Of a stretch of 64,000 bases of DNA, positions 21,880 to 34,084 are shown in pieces (within the stretch, counting starts at the first letter, position 1; the number at the start of each line of letters is the position of its first letter). The notes under the pieces were generated by a model. The model was not told the origin of the DNA. It searched no databases and saw only the letters and a list, made by a program, of their open reading frames with translations. This DNA comes from Siderastrea siderea. Its lineage: Eukaryota; Cnidaria; Anthozoa; Scleractinia; Rhizangiidae. A program made the translations under genes and the position numbers. Location: the NCBI GenBank assembly GCA_964030785.1, contig OZ034967.1, positions 70,531,113 through 70,595,112 on the forward strand. Direction: 5' to 3'.

Positions 21880-22330
21880 TCTACAACAGTTGCCTCTGCT
21901 GATCTCAGTCTAACCATATCTGGGTGAATATCTCTCTCGTTGACAACGTTTTTCGTCATGTAAATGAGGTCTTCATGATCATCTTTCTCCATACTGAGTA
22001 ATTGCTACCAGAGACTGTCCTGCGACTTGCATTCTTTTGCCTTAAGATTCTTAATTAATTTCCTTTGTTCGTCTAACTTTCTTTTCAAACTATCCACAGT
22101 CGTTTACTGCTCATTGACAAAACCACCATTGTTTTTGTGCGATTCTCTCCAATTCTGTTGTTTTTGCCCGTTTATTTTCAGACGGGGAACAGGACTGACA
22201 ACATTGGCCAGGAGTGGCTCGTTTCTTAAAGGGTTCAGCGGGCTCGTCCATAGAACTAAGAAAGTCCCTTTCCCTGTAAAGGAGACTGCAATGTTTCGTC
22301 AATCATGTGAGGAAATTGTTTTACCTTTAC
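21880..22330 (-). pseudogene. Broken coiled-coil exon, unidentified
   Basis: One frame reads VDSLKRKLDEQRKLIKNLKA, a stop after QDSLW, then LLSMEKDDHEDLIYMTKNVV and a further 25 codons to a stop at about 21883. A second frame just upstream reads DEPAEPFKKRATPGQCCQSC. The heptad-like spacing suggests a coiled coil. The exon lies between the unrecognised gene at 22.3-23.5 kb and the RAG1-like fragment and could belong to either. Confidence 0.35.
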
Positions 22331-22830
22331 AGGCACATCTTATCGCTGGTCTTCTAGGAGACCAACTTCTTTGACTGATTTCTTCAATCCCTGACTTGCA
22401 ATTCAATGCAGACTTCTTTCCCTTGTGAAGTGAGCAAAATTTGAGTGACCACCTGTTGGCCCATTTCTCACTTCATACGAAAGACAAAGAGAAAGTGCCA
22501 TTTTGTATTGTCCTCCAGTTTTCTGACAGGCAACTGTCTGCCTCAATTGAGTCTATTAAGGAATGTCCTGTATCTGTATGAGCAAGTACCATCAATTTTC
22601 CGTATATTTATGTAACCGTGAGTTGATGTCTTTCCATGTACTCCAACTCTTTTAGGATGAACGCCTTGGCTTCCCCATAAATCATGGATAACTCGCCTAA
22701 AGAGCTGCGAGGTAAGCCGCTCTGATTCTCCTTCTTTGAGTGGTCCACGCAAAACAGTATCAATATCTCCTCAATGGAAGTGAAGCTATCCTCGTGAAAG
22801 TCAAAGTTTTCACAGACCCAAGCCTAAATT
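22313..22830 (-). pseudogene. Exon 2 of an unrecognised gene, two stops
   Basis: The frame reads AWVCENFDFHEDSFTSIEEI, GLPRSSLGELSMIYGEAKAF, LKELEYMERHQLTVT, a TAA, then MVLAHTDTGHSLIDSIEADS, a TGA after SLSFV, and CSLHKGKKSALNCKSGIEEI to a stop near 22313. The continuous protein-like character across two stops marks it as coding DNA that has decayed. No domain recognised. It follows the clean exon at 23325-23511. Confidence 0.45.
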
Positions 22831-23324
22831 CAAAACAAGACTTTACTCACAGGCAATAACAATGGAAAAAAAATCAAATGTGATAACATTTTTTGGCTTA
22901 CAACAACTTTAAATTCAGGGAATAGCCACTGCCACACTTCCTTTTCGATACAAATTTCATTGAAAGTGGTTGAAAGCCTAAAATAGTGAGCTTGGGCTAC
23001 CTGTGATATTTCATTCCATTAAAATGTGGTTCGATCGATCGAACATTGCTCTACCAATATTTTTACCTGGGGAAAGTTGTCTTTTGGGCAACAGGGACAC
23101 AAAATGTACAAGTTTCTGTATTCCCCCTGTATGTGCTTGATCTGTGCATGCTTGAGGCCATGTTGGCAGCCATGTTGTTTAAAAATTCTGGCTATGCAAC
23201 CACCAGAGCATCTTTATAACTCCTTTGCCAATAACGATTTTGCTGTTTTCTTCAGGGAGTCATCAGCAGCGGCCAGAGACCAAGGTAGTGGACCCAGTGG
23301 GTGGGTACACTACGTTACCTTGCC

Positions 23325-23511
23325 TCTGTTCCTTTTCGGAACTCCATTTTCTTGTTTATGTGGCTGAAGGTCTCTAGCTTTGCCTTTGACATCATATCAT
23401 GAAATCTCACTTTCAGGGGAATAGTCTCTAGCCTTTTCCTCGCTAAAAATTCGGTAGGCTGTTTCGCCCAGATTTTTGGCTTGTAGGAGAGCCAACCGTC
23501 ATCCTCAGTGG
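23325..23511 (-). CDS. First exon of an unrecognised gene
   Basis: Starts MATEDDGWLSYKPKIWAKQP and continues FLARKRLETIPLKVRFHDMM to KMEFRKGTEA before a GTAACG donor. ATG, open frame and donor are all present, and the next coding-like DNA on this strand is the decayed exon at 22313-22830. Basic and Trp-rich; family unknown, though it resembles the N-terminal exons of multicopy coral genes. Confidence 0.5.
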
Positions 23512-23529
23512 CCATCTTTCCCGTGGACA

Positions 23530-24900
23530 AGCAGATGAGGTCTCTACCTTGGCTCTGAAACGGGTTTACCCAGTCCTCTTAAATAGGATTGTATTGCCTA
23601 ATCTATGCTGCCTGAAGAAGCGATTTCCAGGGCTGTATCCCATAGAGCTGTAAGCTCCCCAGACTCACAGGTGCAGTTTCTTTGGTGGTTCATATGGTGA
23701 TGTGATCTCAGAACTGTTATTCTCTCATATTTTTTAAAAAACGTTCTCTGGTTAAAATACTTTAAGAAATGACGAGCTTTCTGTTGTCTGAAGTGCAGCC
23801 TTCAGTGTGAAACAAAAGTGAATTTCATGGCAAGATTATCGCTTGTCCCAAGTGAAACAAGTCAAAATCTTACTAACTGTGCAACTTGGAGCTCGAAGCT
23901 AATTGGCAATCTCAGGCTGCATGTCATATGAAAGTCGAACTGATCGGAATAGTGCTTTAGTTTTTAGAAGACAAAATAATCCATCTGTTTAGTTGTGAAA
24001 GGAGAGCAGCCAACCATATGGGCCTAGGTCAATTTCACGGTCCTCGAACACTTGATCGCGATTGAATACATACCCTTGAATCACTGGCAGTATTTGCTGA
24101 TTCCCATGGCCAGGGGATAAAAGTTCTCTACCCTATAAAGGTAAGGACGTCTATCTCCTGGTTACCAAAAAAATAACGAAAGCCACTATCCATCCCCAAG
24201 AGCTTTTCAGGAGAAGTTGACCTTCTTATTCATAAGGGTAGCTCTTGGGGATGCCTCTCAATAGATTATTTAATAAGTCCTTCACTCCCAGAGTAAAACT
24301 TTGAGTCATGCAATGTACCGCTAACTTTTGAGTCTACGGATGAAATCATACGGACCATTCAATTGGAAGCTAGTGAGTGGTAGTTTCCTGGGATTGTTAC
24401 TTTTGAAAATAAATGAAGTCCTTCCGTTTTTCCAATCTCATGAAAGCACAACATAATTTGTTTTCAATGGCAGTCTTTATTTTTCTTACCCTTTTGATTT
24501 GGGTGCTCTTGGGAGTGAAAGAATTAAGGAAATATTATTGTTCAGTTGCTTTTCACCATGAAATGATCTTTAATTAGACAAAATCCACAAAATGGTACTT
24601 TGAATTGTAAAGAACGGTTGTACCTAGACTGTAAATGCTTGTTACATGTTTCAACCTTGATATCATATTTCTTTATTGTAAGGTACCTAGGTGATAGGCT
24701 TACTTTACTTTTTGCTTCGTTTGAATTTTTTATTCACAGTAGATTTACTACTCTTTTAATTTGTTTGGGTGGGGGCTAAGTTGCTATTGACTCATCTTCT
24801 GTGGGCATTGATTCTAGGGGCTTGTCATAGCTGAGGCGTTTGCGTGTTTTTTGCTATGTTTTGATGGAGTTTTCCCAGTACTCTAAATTTTTCTTTGTAT
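23530..24900. other. Gene-free interval
   Basis: AT-rich DNA without a supported gene. A hairpin-like pair (CATCCCCAAGAGCT at 24191 and AGCTCTTGGGGATG at 24240) surrounds about 36 bases. Confidence 0.45.
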
Positions 24901-25035
24901 ACTGTCTGGGCTGTCTTTCCCTGTGTTTCAAAGAATGAATGTGGTGTTCCGCTTGTAGTATTTCAGCAGGTTCATCAGTGTGGTTTGTTTTGTGCTGAAG
25001 GATTCTTCTTGCATCATGAATGTTTTTCTCCACAC

Positions 25036-25127
25036 CTTAAAAATAGAATTTACGGTGGGATCGTATAGTGTCTTTTTTTGTTCCCATAAATTTGTGTCGC
25101 ATATTTTTCCAAAATTCCAAATATTTG
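25036..25127. mobile_element. 92-bp insertion in copy 2 last exon
   Basis: Removing 25036-25127 restores the frame from SGQ into GVEKN, with a 3-base AAG (plus-strand CTT) present at both ends. No GT/AG, so not a conventional intron. No clear terminal repeats. Confidence 0.5.
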
Positions 25128-26409
25128 CTTGACCACTAATTTGCTTGAGGTTGTTATGTCGAGTTATCATATCAGGAATGTGGTATGCTGCAGGATGCAT
25201 GTAGCATGTAACATGTTCTCGTTCATAACCAATGCTCTTGTCCCCTAGGGTAGAGAATGTATCAATCCATGTTTTCATTTAAAAAAGAAAAGAAGATAAT
25301 GAAATTTTATACAGCACAAAGTTCTGTCTGGACGGGAATGCAACTGTGGGGAAAAGATTATGCTGCTTTTCTCTGGATAACACCTTTCCACGGTACACAT
25401 CAACATTAGTTGGTTGAAAAGATATGAAACCGAAGTACATATCAGCAAATCCCAGCATGAATGAAAAGAAGAAGAAGAAAAATAAATTAAGTAAAAAACG
25501 AATAAGAAGAAATCACAGAAGTTAATTAATAGTTAATTTGTTTGGCATTAACAATAAAACCAGCTATTAAAATTGCTAAGTTACTTTCTAAAATGTGGTC
25601 ACTGATAAGAACTGTAATTTACTTCAAAGTGTACTTTCCACAATTCTACCACAGCTTTGGCTGTATCCTGCCAGATCACAGGTTCTAATTTACTGGGCAG
25701 ACTTTTCAGGAGCGTTTTCCTGTCATCTCCCATCAGGCTCGTCCATTCCCAAGTGCCAGACCCTTTACCATCTGCGTTCCTTTTTTCCCAGACTGAGAAC
25801 GAAACACCACAGCTATTAATTGTCTGAATCAGCTTGTCAAGGTGTATTTTTTTCTTCCCAGTGAGAAAACTTTCTTTATCATCCCACTACGTCACATCTT
25901 CTACTATGTTACCAATCAAGGTATCTTTAATTCTGAGCATTAAATGCAGCTCATCCAAATGATGTGATCCAGTGGGATGTTAAGGAGAGGTTCATGTACA
26001 CAGCAGTAGTTCTCTCCCTTGGACTTGCAGGCAAAGTCCTTTACTTCTTGCAATGTCCTTCTTAGAGGTTCGCTCTCATGGTACTGGTCTGGCTTGTTCA
26101 TGTCTCCTCTTAAAGAGAAGAACATAATTGTTTACGCAGTATTTGTTTTAATTTCTCAGTAGTTAATACAAAAGGATTTAATGTACATAATTGCAATCAG
26201 AACAAAAGCTGCATCAGTGCATACATATACACCATGTTCAAAAATGCCATTGTATGGTTTAAAAAGTGTATCTGTACATATGTATACATATTCACATGAG
26301 AACGAAAATTTTAAATTGATTTCAAGAATTCAGAATACAAATGTAATTGGTAAATTAGCTTATTTTTATTACAACTCACTACAGTAGGGTTTGTGTTTGT
26401 AAATAATAC

Positions 26410-26892
26410 CTGTCTTATGAACTTTGCACCACAAGCAAGCATAGGTAGAATTTGCAGCACTGGGACCCATAACCAGCAGCAGATCAGAAACTAGAAAGAT
26501 AAATGTTAATACTAAGAGCCTGACAATATAGACGTGAGCAGGTATATTACAAAAATGAAGTCGAGGCACATCTGTGAAGATCTAAGCATGTCTTATGAAA
26601 ACTTCAACAATAAGTGAATTGCAGAACTTCCTGTATTGTAGTAGGAACAAATTGTCTCATGTCAGTGATGTAACTTAAGTACTTGGACAATCATGAATTA
26701 AACTGTTGGCAATGATATTACACTGTACCTTGTAATCACCTCCAAGAAATGGTTCAATGTCCACTCTGTTTTCATCAGTGGTTATGTTACCACTCTCCAG
26801 GATTTCATTCGCATTCTTAAACACCTCCTTCAAGCTACGGGCCAAGCTTTCCCTGCTCTCTGGGCCATTCACAACAGCAGTGGTGTGAGTAC
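26410..26892 (-). CDS. Copy 2: two clean core exons
   Basis: Exon 26729-26892 lies between AAATAAG and GTACAG; exon 26410-26490 lies between TTTCTAG and GTATTA. Joined, they place FLGGDYK directly before the LLLVMGPSAANSTYACLWC segment, matching the uninterrupted order in copy 1 (GGDYKFLFMVMG...ACLWC). Agreement between a spliced and an unspliced copy supports these exon borders. Confidence 0.65.
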
Positions 26893-29129
26893 CTTATTTT
26901 AATGGAGAAAATGTACAGGAAATTATGAAATATGATGTCGATTGTAATTGTTACTATATTAAAATAGAAACCAATTTTTATATGGTCATATTGTATAGTA
27001 TTGTCTGTTGTGTTTATGTTTCGCACAATTGTGTAATTTAATTATGTATCTTTTGATGATAACAAGTCATCTTTACTCCGAAGAATCGACATGCTCATCA
27101 CAATAAAATTGCTGACCCTGCTTATCCGAGTACCATCCCTGCTCAGCTTCACCTTCACCTTCTCTCCCTCTTGAAGCAAATTGGCTTGTCTCTGCAACAG
27201 TGTAAAATTGAGAATGTATGCAAATTCATTGTAATTATAAGATTTGCATGAAATTATAAGACGTGATTGGTAAACCTACTTCTGTAACAAACAAACGTAA
27301 CATTCCTTTTTAGTGCAAACCATTACTTGCAATAAAAAAATGACACATGGTACAATATAAGTACATACCATGTGTTTTATTCGGTCAACTAGTAACTCTT
27401 TAAAGGAATGCCTGTGCTCCTGGCTCCTTGCCTGGTGTAGACTTGATGAAGCATCCCTTGTTGAGTTCCTTTCTGCACTGTTTAAAGAGGTATGACTTCG
27501 GCATTCCATCCACTGTCATTGACAACTCGTGGATAAACTCATCCCCCACACCAAACTTATTGATGAGATGCTCTCTACCCTGGCTTTGTCATTTTTACTT
27601 AGTTTAGCACATTGTGTCTCACTTTGGCATGAAGTTTGGTTTGAAGGATGAGACTGTTCTTCAGGTGAGGGAGTTAACAGGGGGTCAACAGGTGATGTGT
27701 CAGGTGAGTTGTCATCTTGTGAAACATCTTTAGGTACTGCTCTCTTTGCAGCATTGAAGTCAACAGTGTGTGTTTTGGACGTATCTGGATCCTTCAATCT
27801 CAAACAGTCAAGCTCCAGCCCAAATAATTTACTAAAATATAGACCCTCTTGGACTCTTGTTTTGAGTTCCTTCATTTTCTTATTTTGGGCTTGTGATGTT
27901 TCAAGCTTTGGAATAGCTGTGCCCCTAGCTTTGCTAAACTGATCATTCTCCAACTCTCGTATATATTTTTTAATAACTTCGCTCTCTTGTTTGCATGAAT
28001 TGAAATGTTCTTTCTCCTGAAGCATTTCTTGTAAGAGATCTTTTTTTCTTTTTCAATGTCAAGATATTCAGTTTTGCTTCCAAAGATTAATTTCTGCTTC
28101 TGCAATATTCAGTTTATGCTCTAGGCTGCTAGATATCCGATTTCCAATTCTCCACTGAGATAGTCATTTCTTGGTAGGGCCACCTTCTTGTACGAGTCCA
28201 AGAATTCCTGTCTCTGTCTGGGACTTCCTTTCTTGTTTATTTGCCTTCTTTTAGCATCAACAGCAATGCAGCTATTGGATAGCTGTGTTTCTAATCTTTT
28301 ACTTTTCCGACTTAAGCGAAATGCATCTCCGGCTATACTCAAATGGACCAGGTCAATATATAGAACTCCAGGAGGTAAGTTTCCAGAAAGCTTTTCTCTT
28401 CTCCAGTTAGAAAGGGCCTCTTGGTTGATTCTTAGCCAAAACACCACTTCATTGCCGTTTTCACGTTGCTGGAATATGTATTGAAATTTTGTATTCGGGC
28501 AGTCAGCAAGAGAAATAATTTCCTTTTCATTGAGTAGAGACGACTTGTCGAAAACCTAGCTTAGTTTTAGTCAGCACTATAATTATGGCATAACAACTGC
28601 GCGTTTTTTTTGAAAAAACCCGCGTAAGTTTGCAGGACCTTTGGGTAATCTTGTTTCTAGTCTTCCCCTGTTTAATAAGGCTCAGTTTGGAACGCCTAGG
28701 ACATGTCCCTGCAAGATGGCGGGGATGTTTTTGCTGAAAGGATTTGCTTTTCCTCGTGTAACCAACAGGCAATGGCTTTTATGTCGCTTTTATCTGGACG
28801 TCTGCAATCACATTAAATGGATTTTCAAAACTGAGCCCAGTTTTTGATGGAATTACATCATATTTTGCACAGAAACAGGCTGATATTGGAACTTATTCAA
28901 TGGATACAAAGTAAGGCATGTAGCACTCACACACCAGTAGAGAATAAAAATAGAATTCAGGCCCGCTGAGACCTTTGCCTTAGATGCCTTCAAAATGGCG
29001 TCGTAAAATGGAACTTGACAAAATTCGCAAAACCGAACCGAAATTTAAAGCCTTCATACTGGACAATGCTTTGAAGCAAACTTCGGAAATGTGTGATCAT
29101 AACTAGATACAATGCACTAAGGTGCAGGA

Positions 29130-29450
29130 TTGCGGTTTATCAAAATATCATGATATAATATCATTAGTTTGATAACTGATATTTTGATATCTCAGTGATA
29201 TTTTGGTGATAACTGCATGATAATATCAAAAAATATTTTTCCGTTTTAAATCTCAAAAATATCATTATCATATCGTATTTACATGATAGTTGCTAGAATT
29301 ATTTTTGTTATCAAAGTTTTGAATTATCATTATCAAGGTATCACTATCAAGTTAGAATCATATCATGTATCACTATCACTTTTAAATCTCACTCAAGTAA
29401 GAAGAGACACAATGATATTATGATATATCATGATGATATCAATTCGTCCA
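29130..29450. repeat. Left subterminal region rich in ATATCATGATAT motifs
   Basis: Dense, irregular repeats of TATCATGATA, GATATTTTGATATC and TTATCATTATC-type motifs. The same words dominate the satellite at the right end, as expected if they are recognised at both transposon ends (inference). Confidence 0.7.
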
Positions 29451-29510
29451 TGTATTTACAAAACTACTTGGCCTTTTTCTTTCCACATAATACTCTTACA
29501 TCAACTCAGC

Positions 29511-30113
29511 TTACATTAGTTTGCGGCTTTTTAGCTCGCTTTCTAGATCTGTGTTAAATCTGTTATTAACAAACCAAAAAAGAATATTTCGTTTGTATTG
29601 AGTCATTTTTCGTGTAACTTCGAAGTACTGGTTGAGACGACGAAATCCCTGTTCGCAGGATTCAGTGTTGACGCCTTTGATGGTAGAAAACTTAGGAAGG
29701 TGCGGGTGAAATTCACATTTGGGATTGTCCGGTGGCATACAAACAGCTTCCGTATGTTTCGAAACATGAAAAATGTCAACTAAAAAATTGACGTGTTCAA
29801 GAAGAAGTATCGCGCCTGAACTGCCGTTTTTCGCCTGATTTCTTAGGTAAGGCACTAGCCCACATGCCCTATCATAACCAAGGTACTTTAATCTTGTAAT
29901 ATCACCTACATCTCGAGAAAACGTGCACAAAATAAAAAGAAACGCCTGTGTGAAGGACTCGCTAGTGAACATTTCCGTCATGTTTACTACAATTCCACAA
30001 GGGCGAATTAGCGCCAGCATACCTGCAGTGCTTTCAAAAAATAGAGTTTTCTTATTTGGACGTTTACATCCCGAGTAAGCGGCGTCGGCAAGGCAGACTT
30101 CTTCTGGAAGCAA
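29511..30113 (-). pseudogene. KDZ-type transposase, C-terminal half
   Basis: Reads [60 protein letters not shown] (Asp in a Y-D-R-x-C motif), [20 protein letters not shown] (the D-x-F-H...H...C block) and [20 protein letters not shown] (Glu in the E-x-C-E-Q-x-F motif). D-Y/R-C, D-x-F-H and C-E-Q-x-F in this order are the landmarks that I know from Kyakuja-Dileera-Zisupton transposases. About 200 codons are open. It follows 30248-31291 after a one-base shift near 30.1 kb. Confidence 0.7.
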
Positions 30114-31291
30114 TCCTGCTTCACACTAATATCAACGTTAAATTCTGGTGGGACTGGCAACTCTTCTGCCTCTTTGGCCACTTTTGTGTGCTTTTCGCAA
30201 AACTTGGACGGTTCTTGGCTTTTTCCACCCGGTTGAGGAGAATTGGTTCAACATTGAAAAATAGGTGGAAGATCTTTGCGTAATTTTACTTTGGTGGTCG
30301 GCAAAGCACATTTCGATCTTTTTAAGTACTCATTACCATCAACAGTAACATAGCCCTCAGAGCACCCAGGGGTCTTGCAGCTGTGTTGCACCCATCTGTT
30401 AGGGTGGGAACAAATCTCTTCCCACATAAGTTGGCAAGCATGTTCAATTTCTAATCTGTTGGTAACAGCAGAAACATTAAAGCTGATTTCCTCAAGTTTC
30501 TTAATTTGGCTATAGTAGCTGATTATAATCCAAACAAACCATGCATCACTTAGTCGTTGCTCGTTCAGCTTCCACTCACCCTCGCTTGTGCGTGCAAATT
30601 CCTTTAGTTCACAAAGTCTTTTCTCATCTTTATCAACGAAATTCAGATTATAAACTTTGGCTCGGGAGTTAAAAGTTGTACCTGACACCCATAAGTTATT
30701 AGAAATGTCATTCAACAGCTTTTTTTCAAATACTGTTTGAGATGTTATCTGTAGGTAGCCTTCGTCATCAACAATTGCAGAATCCAGGAAAATTCGGCAA
30801 CTATCACCAGTGATCTTGTAGCTTGGATACCACTTTGTTTTACACTGCAGGCATTCACCATGGAATAACGCAGCAACATAGGTACCTTTGGTGGTGTACA
30901 CCAAAGGAAATGATGGCCTGTTGTCCATTTTGATTTTGGAACCACAGCATACTGTATGGGAAGGAATTAAGATGACTGGCTTGAATGCAGTCTTGCTGCT
31001 CCTTTTAAATAAAGCCTCGGCTATATTTTGGTGCAGGAGAGAAGGATACTTGTTTCGGATTAGTCTATAGACCAACTTACAATCCTCGCGCTTTTTTAGG
31101 TCAAACAGGGTAACATTATTTGTTGCTTTTAGGCTCTGCTCGAGACACACTTTGGGGGAATCAGCTTCCACATTTTGACTCCGAATAAGCTCGCTGACCA
31201 ATTCCCACCGGTTGGGTGTGGTTTCTGGGAAATGTTGAACGGCAAAAAGCAATGCATTGAGCTCTTCATGGTACACGTACACAGAAGGCAT
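30114..31291 (-). pseudogene. KDZ-type transposase, N-terminal half with cysteine clusters
   Basis: Opens MPSVYVYHEELNALLFAVQH and includes HTVCCGSKIKM, FHGECLQCKTKWYPSYKITG and QHSCKTPGCSEGYVTVDG. These paired Cys motifs correspond to the CxC5/CxC6-type zinc clusters found with KDZ transposases. The 347-codon frame ends in a TGA after DLPPIFQC, but coding character continues in the same frame (EPSKFCEKHTKVAKEAEELP), another C...FC-x2-H cluster element. So a single nonsense mutation and, further on, a frameshift break the gene. Confidence 0.7.
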
Positions 31292-31933
31292 ATCGGAGTA
31301 CCCAAACCGACATAAAATTGAATTTTATACAAGCTTGAAATGGGTGGTACGAAGTTGTTACTCAGAACAATAGTTGAAAAGAATAGCTTTCATTTGAACC
31401 GTAAATTAACAGCTTGATGTTACTTTAAAAAAACATTTTGCATACGTTTTCTATTGAGCCTGTTGCATCATCATTCTTTCGAAAGGGACGGGATTTCGAC
31501 TTGTATGAAGTTTTTAACCCCTATTCGTTACTGTTTGTTTGTTGCAGTGATTACAGTATAATAAAGTAGCTATATAACCAAAGACAATAAAAGCGCGCAA
31601 AAACAAATACTTTTATTACAAGAGCTAATGAAGTATTTAAGAACGAAAAGACAATTACATAACCAACAGTGCCAAATGCAGGCATTACAACACAATTATA
31701 AGAAAATCGTTACATAACCAAAATAGAAAACAAAAAGGCCGGGCGACAATGGTGCATAACTATCAACCTCTAGCTCAACGCCACTTTGTCCCTACTAATA
31801 ATAACATCAAGGAAGCCACTTTGTCCCTACTAATAATAACATCAAGGAAGCCCAAAAAAATGGAGCTATTTAAAGGTGACACAAAGCGAGGAAAACACTT
31901 ACTGTTGCACCAAAAAAATACGACACTAACTTT

Positions 31934-33579
31934 GTGAAAAGGTTACGTAATGCCCGCAAAATTAATGTGACCTTCACAGACCAACAGCAACAAAAAACTG
32001 TTCAGGGAAAACGTTTGCCTGCGCTTAAATCAAGTTTCGGGAACATCATGTCGCTTTTGACAAAACTCCCAGAAAACTTGAGCAAATCACTAATCTTCAA
32101 ACGTATTGCTGCAGCCCAATCAGTTGCATTTCCTTTCAAAGATGTAAGTAAGAATACCCTTCAGATCGTGCAGGCTTACTCCAATAGCCTCGGTTGCCCC
32201 GACGAATACATCTTTTTCCCTTTGCTTACTATAACAGCGTCATTTATCGGCACGAACGGAATCGTGAAAATTAATGAGTGTTAAAGGGGCAAAAAAAGAC
32301 GGCTGGACTCAATGTAGTAGCCAAACCTGTAATAGAGATCGAGCAAGAACTCCAACAGCAATTCAGAGTGTCGAAAGACAATGCTCAAGACCATGAATTA
32401 CCAAGGCTAATGGTGAACCATTTCTCCTTTGAAAAATTACACCAAGTGATGTCGAATAACAGAAACCAAATATTGGGCGCGTACGATGAGCTAACGCAGT
32501 TTTATAACATGTTAGATCAGTATAAGAGCAACTCTACGATGGACAGAAAGACTCTGTTGGCATTAAACGGTGGAGGACAGTGGACCAGGGACTTTAAAAA
32601 CGGATCGTGCACAATGGAAAACACTTGTTTTAACATAACCGGCTTTATACAGCCGGCTTATGTAGTGAAGATGATGGCGCTTGATGATTTCGACGGTTTT
32701 AACGATCGACAACTATTTATTTGCCCAAAGGAAAGAGACGTCGACTATCAGGAACTTACACCGAAAGATCCACAAATTCCCAACTTGAAACGTGTGTACC
32801 AAACGATCAAGGATTTACATACAAGCCACAGAACGTATACCTTTGATCCAGAAGCCCAAGCCAAATTTGAACAATATCATGACGAATTGAAGAGACGAAA
32901 ACTAGCCATCCCCGACGATGAGAACAGACGAGGAATAATTGTGAAAGCCATAGGGCAAATGGCTCGAGTTAGCATGATATTACACGTCCTCGACTTTGCC
33001 GTTCAAGCAGCCTTTGAAGAAGGAACAGGACAAGAAAAAGATCCTATTTTAAAAGAAATTCCAAAGATGATCGCAGAATCGACAGTAGCCACAGCAATTA
33101 CCATCCTGAACCATGTTATAGAGACCAAATTTGCACTTATGCCTCCAGAAGAGAAGTTGCAGGATGAGCCGACAAGCAAGGCTAGCATCGCGCCACATGA
33201 AGAAAATGCTTCGCAGCCGGTTGACTATGACCAAATGTTCCACGCAGATACCTTAATGGAAAGATATGACAGGTACGTCAAGAAAATTCTGTTGTTTAAA
33301 GGAAAAGTAGTCAAGGCAAGTGACGTGTCGGGTAGGCATCTTATGCCATCAGTTACACCTGGTGATAACAAAACAAACAAGTATCCAACTGTGGCAGCGG
33401 AATCTATCTTTAGATCATTGGAGACACTTGGATTCGGAGAAGTACAGCAGAAAGGTAGTAAATCACGCGAAAGCCTGTGTTTCCGTAAGAGAAAATCCTC
33501 TGAAATGTCGGACGAGGCGAAGGCAAAGCTTGCCAGACTTGAAATTAACGAAAAAGACTATGATTATGTTTGTCAGTAG
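31934..33579 (+). pseudogene. DUF3987-type P-loop ATPase
   Basis: The first part (31934-32284) includes SKSLIFKRIAAAQSVAFPFK and CPDEYIFFPLLTITASFIGT. The frame then breaks at TAA near 32282 and resumes from 32278 with KGQKKTAGLNVVAKPVIEIE, a degenerate Walker A (G-x-K-K-T) region. YDELTQFYNMLDQY holds the Walker B-like D-E, followed by GGGQWTRDFKNGS, ITGFIQPAYVVKMM and FNDRQLFICPK. This order matches DUF3987 proteins, helicase/primase-associated ATPases of phages and bacterial mobile elements. About 15-20 codons seem deleted at the break. The second part, 433 codons, is fully open. Its placement inside the KDZ-type element suggests it is cargo or part of the machinery. Confidence 0.65.
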
Positions 33580-33974
33580 GTAACAGCAAATTAATTGGAG
33601 TGATAAGTTCTTTGGTATAATATAACGAATCACAGAAGCATTATTTGGAAGGCTTCAGCCCGAAATACAATGCAATAAAAATAAGTATTTAAAGGAGATT
33701 TTTTTTTCGAACCCGTGTTGCAAGCACGTATTAGCAAGTATGAAGCGTTGAAAGTTTATCATGTGGTTTTCAAATTTGCTTGATTAATAAATGAACAGCG
33801 AAAAAAGAAGCTACAAAGTAAAGTAGAATGCGTTTCCCAAAAAAGCGCAGAAATTAAATAAGGAAACAGTACAGTGTAAAAGTAATTGAAAGAGAAATGA
33901 AGGCTAGGAACTATTAAGGAATAAAATACAGAAATTACTCACAGAGTACTGTCTAATGCACTTGGTGGGGAAAG

Positions 33975-34080
33975 GTGTAAGGGTTAGGGTTAGTTTACAG
34001 GGTTAGGGTTAGGGTTAGGGTAAGGGGATAGGGGTAGGGGTTAGTGTTAGGGTTAGGGTAAGGGTTAGGATTAGTCTTAG
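33975..34080 (+). repeat. Interstitial TTAGGG-type tract
   Basis: About 15 degenerate units of GGGTTA, with variants GGGGTA and GGGTAA. TTAGGG is the usual animal telomere repeat. It lies between the ATPase gene and the 65-bp satellite. Confidence 0.85.
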
Positions 34081-34084
34081 AAAA

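Larger units (their letters stand above)
24928..28543 (-). pseudogene. Decayed RNase H-like C-L-W-C family protein, copy 2
   Basis: The best view of the family. N-terminal exon (28121-28543) with NEVVFWLRINQEALSNWRRE; coiled coil and LKTRVQEGLYFSKLFGLELD (27516-28025); a piece with DEFIHELSMTVDGMPKSYLF; VKVKLSRDGTRISRVSNFIV (about 27060-27185), keeping the Asp lost in copy 1; TTAVVNGPESRESLARSL to FLGGDYK (26729-26892); MGPSAANSTYACLWCKVHK (26410-26490); HEPLLNIPLDHIIWDELHLM (across a one-base shift) to SCGVSFSVWEKRNADGKGSG (25599-26110); finally HVTCYMHPAAYHIPDMITRH and, past a 92-base insertion, GVEKNIHDARRILQHKTNH. The order D...C-x2-C...H...E fits an RNase H-like transposase fold of RAG1/Transib type (inference). 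Multiple shifts and stops. Confidence 0.6.

Noticed and set aside
33975..34080. True chromosome end
   Set aside because: Degenerate short TTAGGG tract flanked by further sequence on both sides; it is internal.
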